Below, one piece after another: positions 9,054-20,689 of a DNA stretch of 64,000 bases. Position numbers and translations under genes: made by a program. The notes beneath the pieces are model-generated. The model worked only from the letters and a program-made list of their open reading frames with translations. It did not search any database and was not told where the DNA came from. Each line of letters begins with the position of its first letter. Position 1 is the first letter of the stretch. Origin of the DNA: Sulfolobus sp. A20 (GTDB lineage: Archaea; Thermoproteota; Thermoprotei_A; Sulfolobales; Sulfolobaceae); assembly GCF_001719125.1 (NCBI RefSeq), contig NZ_CP017006.1, forward strand, positions 2,122,384 to 2,186,383, written 5' to 3'.

Positions 9054-9890
9054 TTATTTGTTTCTCACTATTCTACTACTTATCGTTAAATAGACTCCTA
9101 TGAGTGTTATAATTGAACCTATTATTTGTACAGGTGTTGGAATTACTTTCAATATTAAGAAACTAAGTACATAAGCCATAACTGGTACTAATAGAGCTCC
9201 AGAACTGGCATAAATACTCCCTAACTCTTTAACACCATTAAACCAGAAGTAGAAGCCCATAACCTGGGCTAATAGTGCTAAAATTACTAGAAGGATTAAT
9301 GAAAACAAATTATAATTGAAGTAGTAGTCTATTGGAGTTAACGCCGATAAAAACGGTATGGAGATTAATGTCATAAAAGCATTAAGTTTGATTAGATTTT
9401 CATTAGTTAACTTTCTCGAATAATAAATTGTACCTCCCGCCCATGACAATGAGGCTATTATTCCAAATAATAAACCTAAATTAAATGATAATGTAGCTGA
9501 AGAAATTACTCCTATAACTCCTAAAATTACTCCTATAATACCCTTGGTACTTATCCTATTTCCTAAAAAATATTCTATTAACAATACGAATACGGGTTGA
9601 GTATAGACCATTATCGCTACTAATCCCGGATTAGGGGAGAAGTTTATCCCCAAGTTAAGGAATGATAAAAATATGATAAAGTTTAGAAGTGCGTTTATGA
9701 ATTGTTTAATCCCAATGGAGATTCCCCTACCTAAAAGATAGAAAAAAATCGAGCCTACTGCAACCCTAGCCACGCTAACTATCATAGGTGAAATTGAAAA
9801 AGTTATTATTTTAGTTAAGGGGAATGATAAGCCCCAAACTACTGATAAAGGAAGTATCCATCTTAAGAAAGATACTATGACCCTTTGCAT
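9054..9890 (-). CDS. EamA/DMT-superfamily transporter
   Basis: The product has 278 residues with ten predicted membrane helices in two five-helix repeats, the EamA layout. Characteristic segments are VWGLSFPLTKIITFSISPMI near the N-terminus, LVAIMVYTQPVFVLLIEYFL closing the first repeat and YASSGALLVPVMAYVLSFLIL in the second. Members export amino acids, nucleosides or other small metabolites; the substrate here cannot be deduced. It is convergent with the metalloprotease gene and monocistronic. Confidence 0.85.
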   Translation of the reverse strand: MQRVIVSFLRWILPLSVVWGLSFPLTKIITFSISPMIVSVARVAVGSIFFYLLGRGISIGIKQFINALLNFIIFLSFLNLGINFSPNPGLVAIMVYTQPVFVLLIEYFLGNRISTKGIIGVILGVIGVISSATLSFNLGLLFGIIASLSWAGGTIYYSRKLTNENLIKLNAFMTLISIPFLSALTPIDYYFNYNLFSLILLVILALLAQVMGFYFWFNGVKELGSIYASSGALLVPVMAYVLSFLILKVIPTPVQIIGSIITLIGVYLTISSRIVRNK

Positions 9891-10007
9891 TTTGCCTTCT
9901 TACATTCACCTTTGCCAATAAATATTTTCCTAAGCAATTTTAAGGACTACTCTTTCTAATGTAGATAGTGGTGTCCCGCTTAAACTAATTACAGATTCTA
10001 AGCATTC

Positions 10008-10056
10008 TGATATGTCCTCCGCCCTAGAGGAGAAGTTTGTCCTCATTTCATCATTC
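10008..10056 (-). repeat. degenerate hairpin unit of the dispersed family
   Basis: On the minus strand the sequence reads GAGGACAAACTTCTCCTC then TAGGGCGGAGGACATATC. It retains the ACAAAC lead, the GGGCGGAGG arm and a trace of the tail. It lies in the gene-free stretch 9891-10229. It is weaker than the other copies and could be coincidental, although its position between genes is typical. Confidence 0.35.
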
Positions 10057-10229
10057 TAATGCTGTTTTAAAGCTCGAAATATGTGAGGTAAAACCATTTG
10101 TGATGGGAAGGAAGTTAAGTATAGTTTATTCGATTTGGAGAACCTCATCTACTGGGAAGTTTTTACGTGTAATCTTTATAAATGAGTATAATAGAAGGAG
10201 TTTAAATTCCAGAAATTATACTCGTATTT

Positions 10230-10487
10230 ATGGTTAGTTTCATAGTTAGATTTGAGGAAGATGACGATAAGTGGTATTTGATAAGCGATTCTGGAATAAT
10301 ATCAAGGATCCCGAATAAAGAAAATTTTGACATCTTAATAGTAAGAAATCTGTCCGAAGAGAAGGTAAAAATAGCTATGCGTGAAGGATATAGATTATTT
10401 GAATGTAAAGAAAGAAATGGAGAGGAATGCTTGATTAAATTATTAAATGTATTGTTTCCTTACTGTAAAACTTGTAAATTTTCTTGA
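10230..10487 (+). CDS. hypothetical protein, 85 aa, C-terminal Cys pair
   Basis: This is a small acidic protein with VSFIVRFEEDDDKWYLISDS at the start and a C-terminal FPYCKTCKFS that carries a CxxC pair, plus two further Cys (about 58 and 67). I do not recognise the family. A TATA-like CTTTATAAAT lies at about 10170-10179, about 55 bp upstream, giving a short leader. It could be a small metal-binding or regulatory protein. It is unlinked in function to its neighbours as far as can be seen. Confidence 0.55.
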   Translation: MVSFIVRFEEDDDKWYLISDSGIISRIPNKENFDILIVRNLSEEKVKIAMREGYRLFECKERNGEECLIKLLNVLFPYCKTCKFS

Positions 10488-11081
<594 letters not shown>

Positions 11082-11124
11082 AAAAAGTATTAAATATTTA
11101 AGGTTTAACTTTAGACAAATCCTT

Positions 11125-11356
11125 TGATAAAAGAACGGCAAACCTCACCTTTTAAGGCGGGGAAAGGTTTTAAATCCTTAAGTTTACCCTTCTTTAAGGG
11201 AGTTAACCTGGTCAACTTCAAGAAGATGAGGAGCAGGAGCTGATTTCTCCCGCAATACTGGAGGGGAGCGTCAACACAGAGTAACTCCCTTAAAGAAGAT
11301 TAATGAATTATACCTCGGGGAAACCCTCGCCCTTTAGGGTGGAGAGGAGAGGCCAG
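11125..11356 (+). mobile_element. non-coding hairpin-ended element, 232 bp (long form A)
   Basis: The left end is TTGATAAAAGAACGGCAAAC followed by CTCACCTTTTAAGGCGGGG. The right end is CCTCGCCCTTTAGGGTGGAG with a degenerate GAGAGGCCAG tail. The interior has no gene but holds a 17-bp perfect inverted repeat (annotated separately). The ends match the solo units elsewhere in the window. I interpret it as a non-autonomous element of IS200/IS605 type because it has hairpin ends, lacks terminal inverted repeats of the DDE kind and has a conserved TGAT at the left edge. No transposase lies in the window. Confidence 0.6.
11189..11298. repeat. 17-bp perfect inverted repeat inside the 11.1-kb element
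   Basis: CTTCTTTAAGGGAGTTA at 11189-11205 is the exact reverse complement of 11282-11298, enclosing 76 bp. The enclosed segment contains a second small stem (CTCC/GGAG near 11249-11266). The whole could fold as one long hairpin RNA, or the arms could be the ends of a smaller inserted sequence. No ORF of note lies between them. Confidence 0.7.
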
Positions 11357-11404
11357 ATTATACTAATCTATAAATATAAGAGGAGCTATGAAGAAGGCTT
11401 AATA

Positions 11405-11705
11405 CTGACCTCCTCCCCATCCTAAAGGTTCACCTAGGGCGGTTCACTGGTTTACGGTTTACTGCCTTCATCAGTTCGTGGCTAGTGAGCTTCAACACTT
11501 ACTTCACTCGTCCAGCAATGGCTGGGTTTTAAACCGGATTACCCCCTATCCCTTTTTCCTCACTCTACCCTTCTCGAGACTTTGGGGGATATGTACTGAG
11601 GAGGAAGGACACATTCTTACTACCCCTTATTTGTCTTCCTCCCCAACAATTTTCCTTCACTAAAAGCTTTAACCCCAAGCGAGGCTTGTCATTCGTTTTG
11701 TCATG
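11405..11705 (-). mobile_element. non-coding hairpin-ended element, ~300 bp (long form B)
   Basis: Read on the minus strand this starts near 11705 with GACAAGCCTCGCTTGGGG and ends at 11405 with GATGGGGAGGAGGTCAG. It is collinear with the elements at 43926-44201 (+) and 51290-51787 (+). Shared blocks include AGTGAAGGAA near the left end, GTGTCC followed by TCCTCCTCAGTACATATC, and GCTGGACGAGT further on. No shared reading frame is apparent. A 61-codon frame across it on the plus strand is not credible. It is a copy of the same non-autonomous family as its neighbour but a different subtype. Confidence 0.7.
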
Positions 11706-11950
11706 TAATACTTATCCATACTCTATTGGATCTCTTAGTGTTGTCCTTGAAAACTATAGATCTTAGAAGTCAGATATGCTTAATATTATCATTAGTTACA
11801 AAAAGTAATATAAGTAGTGTTCTTAGGGTTAAATCATTTTAATGTTATAGTTGGGCTTTTTTATAAAGTTTATAAACATTAGAATCTTTATTTATATCTT
11901 TAGTAGGCATACTCTTATTTACCCTAAAATTTATAATTATATATTGATAG

Positions 11951-14756
<2,806 letters not shown>

Positions 14757-15170
14757 TTTTTTCCCATAATTAAATTTTTAGTTGGTTATTCTACGTTTTT
14801 TTATGGGGATAAGGATTTTAGTATTTAGAATACGTTTCTAATAACTAAATTAAGTTTTTCCTTTATCTTATTATAAATAAATGAAATTCATGTTTTACAA
14901 TCTTAATTTGAACTAATCAATTAGTACTACTATTTAGTTCGTATTAATTGAATTAATTAATTTCTAGTAGTAAATACAAATATTCATAAACGATTTATTA
15001 TTGATTAAGATCAGTATCATAGTCCTAAATTATTATTCAAGCGAATTATTTAAATGGCAACTCATAGTTTTATACTCAAAATTTATACTAGTTATATTTT
15101 TGCTTTTTATCGTTATACCATCTTACGAAATTTTAAAAACTATCAAGAAAATATTTAACTGAGATCAGAG
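14757..15170. promoter_or_regulatory. AT-rich gene-free region between the OFOR and Fix operons
   Basis: This 414-bp stretch is very AT-rich with no credible ORF or RNA gene. It begins with a T-rich run after the OFOR stop (14757-14763 and 14774-14780), a likely terminator. An 8-bp inverted repeat TACTACTA (14925-14932) and TAGTAGTA (14965-14972) flanks an AATTAATT-rich centre. The promoter of the EtfBA gene must lie in the last 100 bp, but several TATA-like strings make its exact place unclear. Confidence 0.4.
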
Positions 15171-17018
15171 TTGGCTGAGCTAAAGATTGTCGTTTCTATT
15201 AAGCAAGTTCCAGACGCTGACGACTTGAGAATAGATCCCGTAACTAATAATTTGGTCAGGGAAGGAGTTCCAGCGGTAATTAATCCTCCAGATCTTCATG
15301 CTATAGAGGAAGCTGTAAGGCTGAAGGAAAGATATGGAGGAAAAACAATAGTTATCACTATGGGACCATCCCAAGCAGAAACTGCATTAAGAGAAGCATT
15401 AGCTATGGGTATAGATGAGGCATATCTGATTAGTGATAGAGCTATGGCAGGAGCTGACACTTGGGCTACTTCATATACACTTTCTAGAGCTATTCAGAAA
15501 CTTGGTGGGGCTGATCTAGTGGTATTTGGAAGGAGAGCTGTAGATGGAGAAACTGAACAGGTTGGTCCTCAAACAGCTAAATGGCTTGGAATACCAGTTA
15601 TAGGATATGTTAGTCAAATAAAAAGTATAGATAAGGAAAAGATAGTTGCAGTAAGAACTACAGAATTTGACGAAGAAGTAGTAGAGGCTCCAATTCCAGC
15701 TTTAATAACAGTATTGGAAACTCCAAATAACAAGCCTAGACAGCCTGACATCATGAGCCTAATTAAGGCTAAAACGACTAAAATTACGGTATGGAATAAA
15801 GACGATATTCAGGCTGACCCTACAAAAATTGGTTTAGCCGGTTCCCCAACTAAGGTAATTAAAGTTAGTCCTCCACCGAAGACTAGGAAAGCTGAAATAA
15901 TTGATGGTAAGAAAGATGTAGAAAAGGCAGCAAAATGGTTCTTAGATAAAATTTTTGAATCCCTTAAAGAAGAGGAGAGTAGCCTAAAAGAATACACTAA
16001 ACCCAAGGCAAAGGTGAAGGTAAATTCGGAAATATGGGTTTACATAGATCACATAGGGGAAAAGCCGAATAGGGCATCGTTCGAAATAATGAGTGAGGCT
16101 AGAAGAATAGCTGATCTAATGGATACTTCGATGTCAGCTGTGATAGTTGGTGGAGAAGCTACTAAAGGTATTATACAAGAGGTCTTTGAGTATGGAGCTG
16201 ATAAGGTCTACTTAGCTGAAACTAAGGGTTACGATTTGTACGACAACGAGATATATACTAGAGCTCTTTCAAAAATGATATTAAAGTATAAACCAGAGGC
16301 AGTCTTTTTCCCTGGTACGAGGAATGCTAGGGAATTAGCATCAACTACGGCAATTGAAGTTAATACTGGATTAATAGCTGACTGTACTAACTTTGACGTA
16401 GATGATAAGGGAGTATTATTATCAACTAGACCAGACTTTGGTGGAAAGGAGATGTCTACCATTATATGCCCTAGGCATAGACCAGTCATGGTTACAGTTA
16501 GGGCTGGAGTATTCATGCCATTGCCAAGAGTTCCCGGAAAGAAAGGTGAATTAGTAAGGGAAGAAATAGATGACCTTTTCACTAGGTTGAAAATATTAGA
16601 TTACAAGAGGATAGAGAAGAGAAATGTATTAGCGGAAGCTGACATAGTTGTCGGTGTTGGAAGAGGAATAAAGAGCCCAGAGAACATAAAGATGTTTGAG
16701 GAGTTCGCTTCATTATTAGGCGGTGTTTTGGGAGTTTCAAAGCCTCTGGCGGATATGGGATGGTATCCTAAGGATAGGCAAATTGGGCAAACCGGTACTA
16801 CTATAAGACCTAAAGTATATATTGCTTTAGGTATATCTGGGGCTGTGCAACATTTAGTGGGTATATTATCTTCAAGAAAGATAGGAGCTATAAACCTCGA
16901 TCCATCTGCGCCTATATTTGAAAACTGTGATTTTGGAGTTATTGGAGATATATTTGAGATTGTTCCAAAAATGGCTGAATTGCTGAGAAATGAGAGGGGG
17001 AAGGGAAATGGAGTTTGA
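15171..17018 (+). CDS. fused electron-transfer flavoprotein beta-alpha (FixAB)
   Basis: The product has 615 residues starting at a TTG at 15171. Residues 1-250 are the ETF beta/FixA part (KIVVSIKQVPDADDLRID, then GRRAVDGETEQVGPQ). Residues about 285-615 are ETF alpha/FixB, ending in the FAD-binding domain (VGVGRGIKSPENIKMFEEF, GQTGTTIRPKVYIALGISGA). In most bacteria these are two genes; a single-chain form is typical of Sulfolobales. It passes electrons to FixC/FixX in the same operon. The stop overlaps the FixC gene by 11 bp, so the genes are translationally coupled. Confidence 0.93.
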   Translation: MAELKIVVSIKQVPDADDLRIDPVTNNLVREGVPAVINPPDLHAIEEAVRLKERYGGKTIVITMGPSQAETALREALAMGIDEAYLISDRAMAGADTWATSYTLSRAIQKLGGADLVVFGRRAVDGETEQVGPQTAKWLGIPVIGYVSQIKSIDKEKIVAVRTTEFDEEVVEAPIPALITVLETPNNKPRQPDIMSLIKAKTTKITVWNKDDIQADPTKIGLAGSPTKVIKVSPPPKTRKAEIIDGKKDVEKAAKWFLDKIFESLKEEESSLKEYTKPKAKVKVNSEIWVYIDHIGEKPNRASFEIMSEARRIADLMDTSMSAVIVGGEATKGIIQEVFEYGADKVYLAETKGYDLYDNEIYTRALSKMILKYKPEAVFFPGTRNARELASTTAIEVNTGLIADCTNFDVDDKGVLLSTRPDFGGKEMSTIICPRHRPVMVTVRAGVFMPLPRVPGKKGELVREEIDDLFTRLKILDYKRIEKRNVLAEADIVVGVGRGIKSPENIKMFEEFASLLGGVLGVSKPLADMGWYPKDRQIGQTGTTIRPKVYIALGISGAVQHLVGILSSRKIGAINLDPSAPIFENCDFGVIGDIFEIVPKMAELLRNERGKGNGV

Positions 17019-18198
17019 CATAATTGTGGTAGGAGCAGGTCCTGCTGGATCCTCAGCTGCCATTACTGCTGCTAAGGGAGGAGCTAAAGTATTACTATTA
17101 GAAAGAGGTCCTGAGCCTGGATCCAAGAACGTTTCTGGAGCCATGATAAGGCTAGAAGACGTTCAATCAGCTTTTGATATATCATCGATCCCAATAGAAC
17201 GTAAGGTAAAAAACGTTAAATTATTATTCCTTAGTGACTCGAATAAGACAAATATAAGTGTTAATGTACAATCTGGATTAGCTAATGTAACTAGACTGAA
17301 ATTAGATAAGTGGATGGCTCAACAGGCTGAAAAGGCTGGAGCACTTCTCATTACTAAAACTGCCGCACTTGGACTAGAAAGAGATAGCGATGGGAAGTAT
17401 AAGGTAATTACTGATAGAGGTAGTGTAAAAGCTGATAGAATAGTTTTAGCTGAGGGAGTAAATGCACTGATTTCTATAAGTTCTGGAATACGCCCAGATT
17501 TAAAGCCAGATCAAGCTGTTCAAGCCGTAAAAGAGGTTTATAGCTTGAATAAGGACGAAATAAATAAGAGATTTGGATTTAAGGCTGATGATGAAGGAGA
17601 AAGTTGGAGAATATTAGGAGTAGATCCAGTTCCATACGCAGGCTTCCTTTACACATATAAGGATGCTATAGCAATAGGTGTGGGAATTCCACTTACTATT
17701 TTAATAAGGAGGAAGATGAGTCCCTATACTGTTTTAGATGAGGTAAAAGAGAGAATAGGGTTTAATGAGCTAGTTAAGGGAAGTTCACTGAGGGAGTATT
17801 CAGCTAAGGTAATTCCAGAGCATGGATTTCCCTCGTTTAGAGCTTGTGTAGATAAAGTATATGTTGCCGGTGACGCATTAGGTCTTGTAGATCCACTAAC
17901 CTTCAATGGGATAGGTCCTGCCATATCATCTGGCGTTATAGCGGGAAAGGCTGCATTGGAGAGTTACGAGTGTAGGAGATATGAGTCTGAATTAATGAGA
18001 AGTAAGGAAATAAGAAACGTAGTTAACGGTAGGCCATTAGTAAAGGAGTTAATCGAAGAAGAAAACTTTAAGTATTACGTAAGAACTATTAATGAACTAT
18101 TACACTCTTGGGTTTATGGAGATGTTTCAAAGGTGAGGTTAGATATGCCAAGAATATTTAAGCATTTATTACTAGGTATGGGGGTGTTAAAGTCATGA
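17008..18198 (+). CDS. fixC: FixC-like electron-transfer flavoprotein:quinone oxidoreductase
   Basis: The start chosen is the ATG at 17008 (MEFDIIVVGAGPAGSSAA), 396 residues; an ATG at 16990 would add six residues but separates the Rossmann motif from the N-terminus, and GGGGGAAGGG lies just before 17008. The GxGxxG dinucleotide-binding motif, LLLERGPEPGSKNVSGAM and VAGDALGLVDPLTFNGIGPA (second FAD contact) are typical of FixC. The Fe-S domain of eukaryotic ETF-QO is absent and is supplied by the separate FixX gene. It probably feeds electrons to the membrane quinone pool. Confidence 0.93.
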   Translation: MEFDIIVVGAGPAGSSAAITAAKGGAKVLLLERGPEPGSKNVSGAMIRLEDVQSAFDISSIPIERKVKNVKLLFLSDSNKTNISVNVQSGLANVTRLKLDKWMAQQAEKAGALLITKTAALGLERDSDGKYKVITDRGSVKADRIVLAEGVNALISISSGIRPDLKPDQAVQAVKEVYSLNKDEINKRFGFKADDEGESWRILGVDPVPYAGFLYTYKDAIAIGVGIPLTILIRRKMSPYTVLDEVKERIGFNELVKGSSLREYSAKVIPEHGFPSFRACVDKVYVAGDALGLVDPLTFNGIGPAISSGVIAGKAALESYECRRYESELMRSKEIRNVVNGRPLVKELIEEENFKYYVRTINELLHSWVYGDVSKVRLDMPRIFKHLLLGMGVLKS

Positions 18199-18482
18199 GA
18201 ATTGAAGAGAAGTTGTATACATTAAGATATAAGAAAGATGAGAAACCTCATTTAGCTATAATTAATCCTAGTGAATGCCTTAAATGTGCAGAAGTAAATG
18301 GGGTACCACAGCCTTGTATAGCGGTCTGTCCAGCTAACGTGTACTCTTGGATAAATGATAAAATAGTAGTAGCTTATGAGAACTGTGTAGAGTGTGGGGC
18401 TTGCAGAATAGCTTGTCCTTATACCAATATATTGTGGAAATATCCTAGATACGGTTTAGGAATAGCTCTTAGATATGGTTAA
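18195..18482 (+). CDS. fixX: FixX-like ferredoxin
   Basis: The product has 95 residues, overlapping the fixC stop by 4 bp (ATGA). The second cluster site is complete (CVECGACRIACPY). The first half has an unusual spacing (C-x2-C then PCIAVCPANVYSW), as expected for FixX, which binds one [4Fe-4S] cluster. It partners FixC in electron transfer from the fused EtfBA. Its 3' end overlaps the convergent PEP-synthase-like gene by 4 bp. Confidence 0.9.
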   Translation: MRIEEKLYTLRYKKDEKPHLAIINPSECLKCAEVNGVPQPCIAVCPANVYSWINDKIVVAYENCVECGACRIACPYTNILWKYPRYGLGIALRYG

Positions 18483-19417
18483 AACTCTGGATATAATCTT
18501 CTTACACCCCTCACTTCGAGTAAGTATATTTTTCTATCATCCATGGCCCATTCTATATTTATATTCCTTTTGAATATATTTTCGATAGCTATCGTCATGT
18601 TAGCTATTCTAATCGCGTCTTGGTCTTTCAAACTTTCCCTTATTCCCTCTTCTCTATTTAGATCTACTCTCCTAATTCTCTTACCTTCAAAATCGTAGAC
18701 TAGCTTATGACTCTTCTCTGATATCCTTTTGCTAACTAAAGATCTAGTTGATTTGCTTACAATATATTGGTCAGGTGTTACCATTCCCTTAGTTACGCTT
18801 TCTCCAAGCCCAAAGGCCGATTCAATAAAAACGTAATCACTTTCCTCAGTTATGGGGTGAATTGAGAAAGACGTTCCAGCTACGATTGGGTTAATCATCG
18901 TCTGGACTAATATAGCAATCTTTGTAGAATTTTGGGTTAAAATTCTATAAGCCACAGCTCTAGGATTGAAATAAGACGCAATTACTCTTTTAACGCTTTT
19001 TATGAGTTCTTCTCTATCTACAAACAAATCAGTTTCATATTCACCAGCGAAACTGGAACCACTTAAAGGAGATGTCACAGTTGCTCTCACAGCAACGTAC
19101 TTCGAGTTTAGTCGATCATACATTTCATATATCTCCTTTTCCATGTCCTCTGGTAATTTGGTATTAATTATCATCTTTTGAATATACTCACTTTTTCTCT
19201 CTAAATCTGAAGTATCATTAAGGTTAACTGAAGATAATATTGAACTTATCTCATCTTTGATGTCCTTTATTGACTCCTCTACCGCTCTTGATGATATCAC
19301 GAAACCGTAAGGTATATCAAAGCCCATTTTATATAGCTCCCCCAAATAAGCACTTTTCCTTCCAACTACTGAGATCATTGAAAGATTTATTTCATTTAGA
19401 GGATAGGTATACTTCAT
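18479..19417 (-). CDS. stand-alone PEP synthase/PPDK ATP-binding domain protein
   Basis: The product has 312 residues and covers only the N-terminal ATP-grasp part of phosphoenolpyruvate synthase (VGRKSAYLGELYKMGFDIPYGF, VAVRATVTSPLSGSSFAGEYE, ESAFGLGESVTKGMVTPDQY, IEWAMDDRKIYLLEVRG). Full-length enzymes are near 790 residues and add a phosphohistidine domain and a PEP/pyruvate barrel, both missing here. It may act as an ATP-dependent phosphotransferase on an unknown partner or be a remnant; the conserved residues and intact ORF argue against decay. It is convergent with fixX. Confidence 0.82.
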   Translation of the reverse strand: MKYTYPLNEINLSMISVVGRKSAYLGELYKMGFDIPYGFVISSRAVEESIKDIKDEISSILSSVNLNDTSDLERKSEYIQKMIINTKLPEDMEKEIYEMYDRLNSKYVAVRATVTSPLSGSSFAGEYETDLFVDREELIKSVKRVIASYFNPRAVAYRILTQNSTKIAILVQTMINPIVAGTSFSIHPITEESDYVFIESAFGLGESVTKGMVTPDQYIVSKSTRSLVSKRISEKSHKLVYDFEGKRIRRVDLNREEGIRESLKDQDAIRIANMTIAIENIFKRNINIEWAMDDRKIYLLEVRGVRRLYPEF

Positions 19418-19480
19418 ATTTTCATCTCATAGGCGTGGCTTAAAAAGATTCCCTCAACTAGTTCATATCAGTTTTAAACT

Positions 19481-19519
19481 TTGACAAAGACAAGCCTCTA
19501 GGGCGAAAGAGGAAGTCAG
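19481..19519 (+). repeat. solo hairpin unit of the dispersed family
   Basis: TTGACAAAGACAAGCCTC is followed by TAGGGCGAAAGAGGAAGTCAG. The CCTCT/AGAGG stem and the GGAAGTCAG tail are kept. It sits in the 164-bp gap between fdhD and the PEP-synthase-like gene, both on the minus strand, so it could influence termination of fdhD. Confidence 0.65.
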
Positions 19520-19581
19520 TTCTTTAATAGACTCCCGTAGAGAAGAGCGCTTCAAACCACAGTAAAGGCATCTCTCTAAGG

Positions 19582-20349
19582 TTAGATAATTCTCTCTTCA
19601 TGGGTATAAATGTTGAAACTTCTTCCTCTTAAAAATCCAATTAACGAAACTCCTGCAGTATTAGCAATCTCGACAGCTAAGCTGGATGGTGCAGAAATAC
19701 CACAAATTATCGGAATACCCGCTTTTATCCCCTTACTAACTATCTCATATCCTATCCTTCCGCTCACTTGCATTATATAAGAGGTTGAGGGTATTTTTCT
19801 CTCCAACAGTAATTTCCCTACTACCTTGTCTACTGCATTATGTCTTCCTACATCCTCGTACAAATATACTAATTCCCCAGACAAGGTAAATAATCCAGTT
19901 GCATGTAATCCTCCGGTCACATTAAAAATATTTTGTCTTTCTCTCAATTTTTCTGGTAGGGAAAAAATTACATCTCTTCTCACTTTAGCGTCACTCTTTA
20001 TGATGTTTATAGTGTATAGAAAAGCTCTGCCGCATACACCACAACTTGAATTCACTATCAAGTCCCTTACTTTGACGTTGTTCTTCTTGTTAAGCCAGAT
20101 GTATATTATATTTTGTTCTTTTTGGGCAATATCTATTACATCATCCAAATTGTTAATTACCCCTTCAGAGTATAAGAAACCTAAAGCTAACTCTATATCA
20201 TTACCTGGCGTTCTCATTATTATCGCAAAGGTTTCACAATCTTTATCGCATAACTTTATCTCTAACGGTTCCTCCTCTGCAATGTAATCTTCATCTAACG
20301 TATCTACGCTATCCTTTACTCTCTTAACATTAACCTTCTTTACTTGCAC
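19582..20349 (-). CDS. fdhD: FdhD sulfurtransferase for formate dehydrogenase
   Basis: The product has 255 residues. Cys103 and Cys106 in SSCGVCGRAF are the catalytic pair that accepts sulfur from IscS-type desulfurase and passes it to the Mo/W-bis-MGD cofactor. MRTPGNDIELALGFLYSEGV, TGGLHATGLF, DVGRHNAVDKVVG and YIMQVSGRIGYEIV are family segments. It is the last gene of a minus-strand operon with DUF1641 and the formate dehydrogenase-like gene, and its start overlaps the DUF1641 gene by 20 bp. This context makes its client clear. Confidence 0.95.
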   Translation of the reverse strand: MQVKKVNVKRVKDSVDTLDEDYIAEEEPLEIKLCDKDCETFAIIMRTPGNDIELALGFLYSEGVINNLDDVIDIAQKEQNIIYIWLNKKNNVKVRDLIVNSSCGVCGRAFLYTINIIKSDAKVRRDVIFSLPEKLRERQNIFNVTGGLHATGLFTLSGELVYLYEDVGRHNAVDKVVGKLLLERKIPSTSYIMQVSGRIGYEIVSKGIKAGIPIICGISAPSSLAVEIANTAGVSLIGFLRGRSFNIYTHEERII

Positions 20350-20689
20350 TGCCTATCGCCTTTAGTATTTTTAGGACTAGAAATAATCCCCTTTTCACAT
20401 CTGGGTCATTTAACTGTCTGAGCAAATCGCCTAAACTAATATTATCCTCCACCTTTTCCTTCCCGCTTAATACCGAATATATCACGTTAGTGTTCCTTAT
20501 TAACATTGCGTTCTGTTCAGATAGAAACGCTAAGTTTTCATCTAGCTTGCTCACTATCCCCACTAATAATGGCAGTATCCCAGATTTATGAAGCATGTCT
20601 ATGAGCTTTAATAACTCCTCTAATGCTTCTCCACTTTCCATTAGTCTCTCGATTACTCCGTCAATGGTTTGAACTCTTCCCTCTTCCAC
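20330..20689 (-). CDS. DUF1641 protein of the formate dehydrogenase operon
   Basis: I start at the GTG at 20689 because GAGGTGGAG lies 6-14 bases upstream as a strong ribosome-binding site; this gives 119 residues, while the frame is open to an ATG at 20746. It overlaps the molybdoenzyme gene by 37 bp and fdhD by 20 bp. The protein is helical (ALEELLKLIDMLHKSGILPL, VKRGLFLVLKILKAIG) with no membrane segment. DUF1641 proteins are commonly encoded next to formate dehydrogenases; their role is not established, possibly assembly or anchoring. Confidence 0.8.
   Translation of the reverse strand: MEEGRVQTIDGVIERLMESGEALEELLKLIDMLHKSGILPLLVGIVSKLDENLAFLSEQNAMLIRNTNVIYSVLSGKEKVEDNISLGDLLRQLNDPDVKRGLFLVLKILKAIGSASKEG

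Noticed and set aside
10037-10237. 66-codon frame overlapping the start of the 85-aa hypothetical gene
   Set aside because: It overlaps a degenerate hairpin unit and the promoter of the better gene at 10230, and lacks family features.
11478-11663. 61-codon frame inside the 11.4-kb element
   Set aside because: The frame is not preserved in the homologous elements at 43926 and 51290.
19826-20287. 153-codon plus-strand frame
   Set aside because: It lies entirely antisense to the clear fdhD gene and has no motif of its own.
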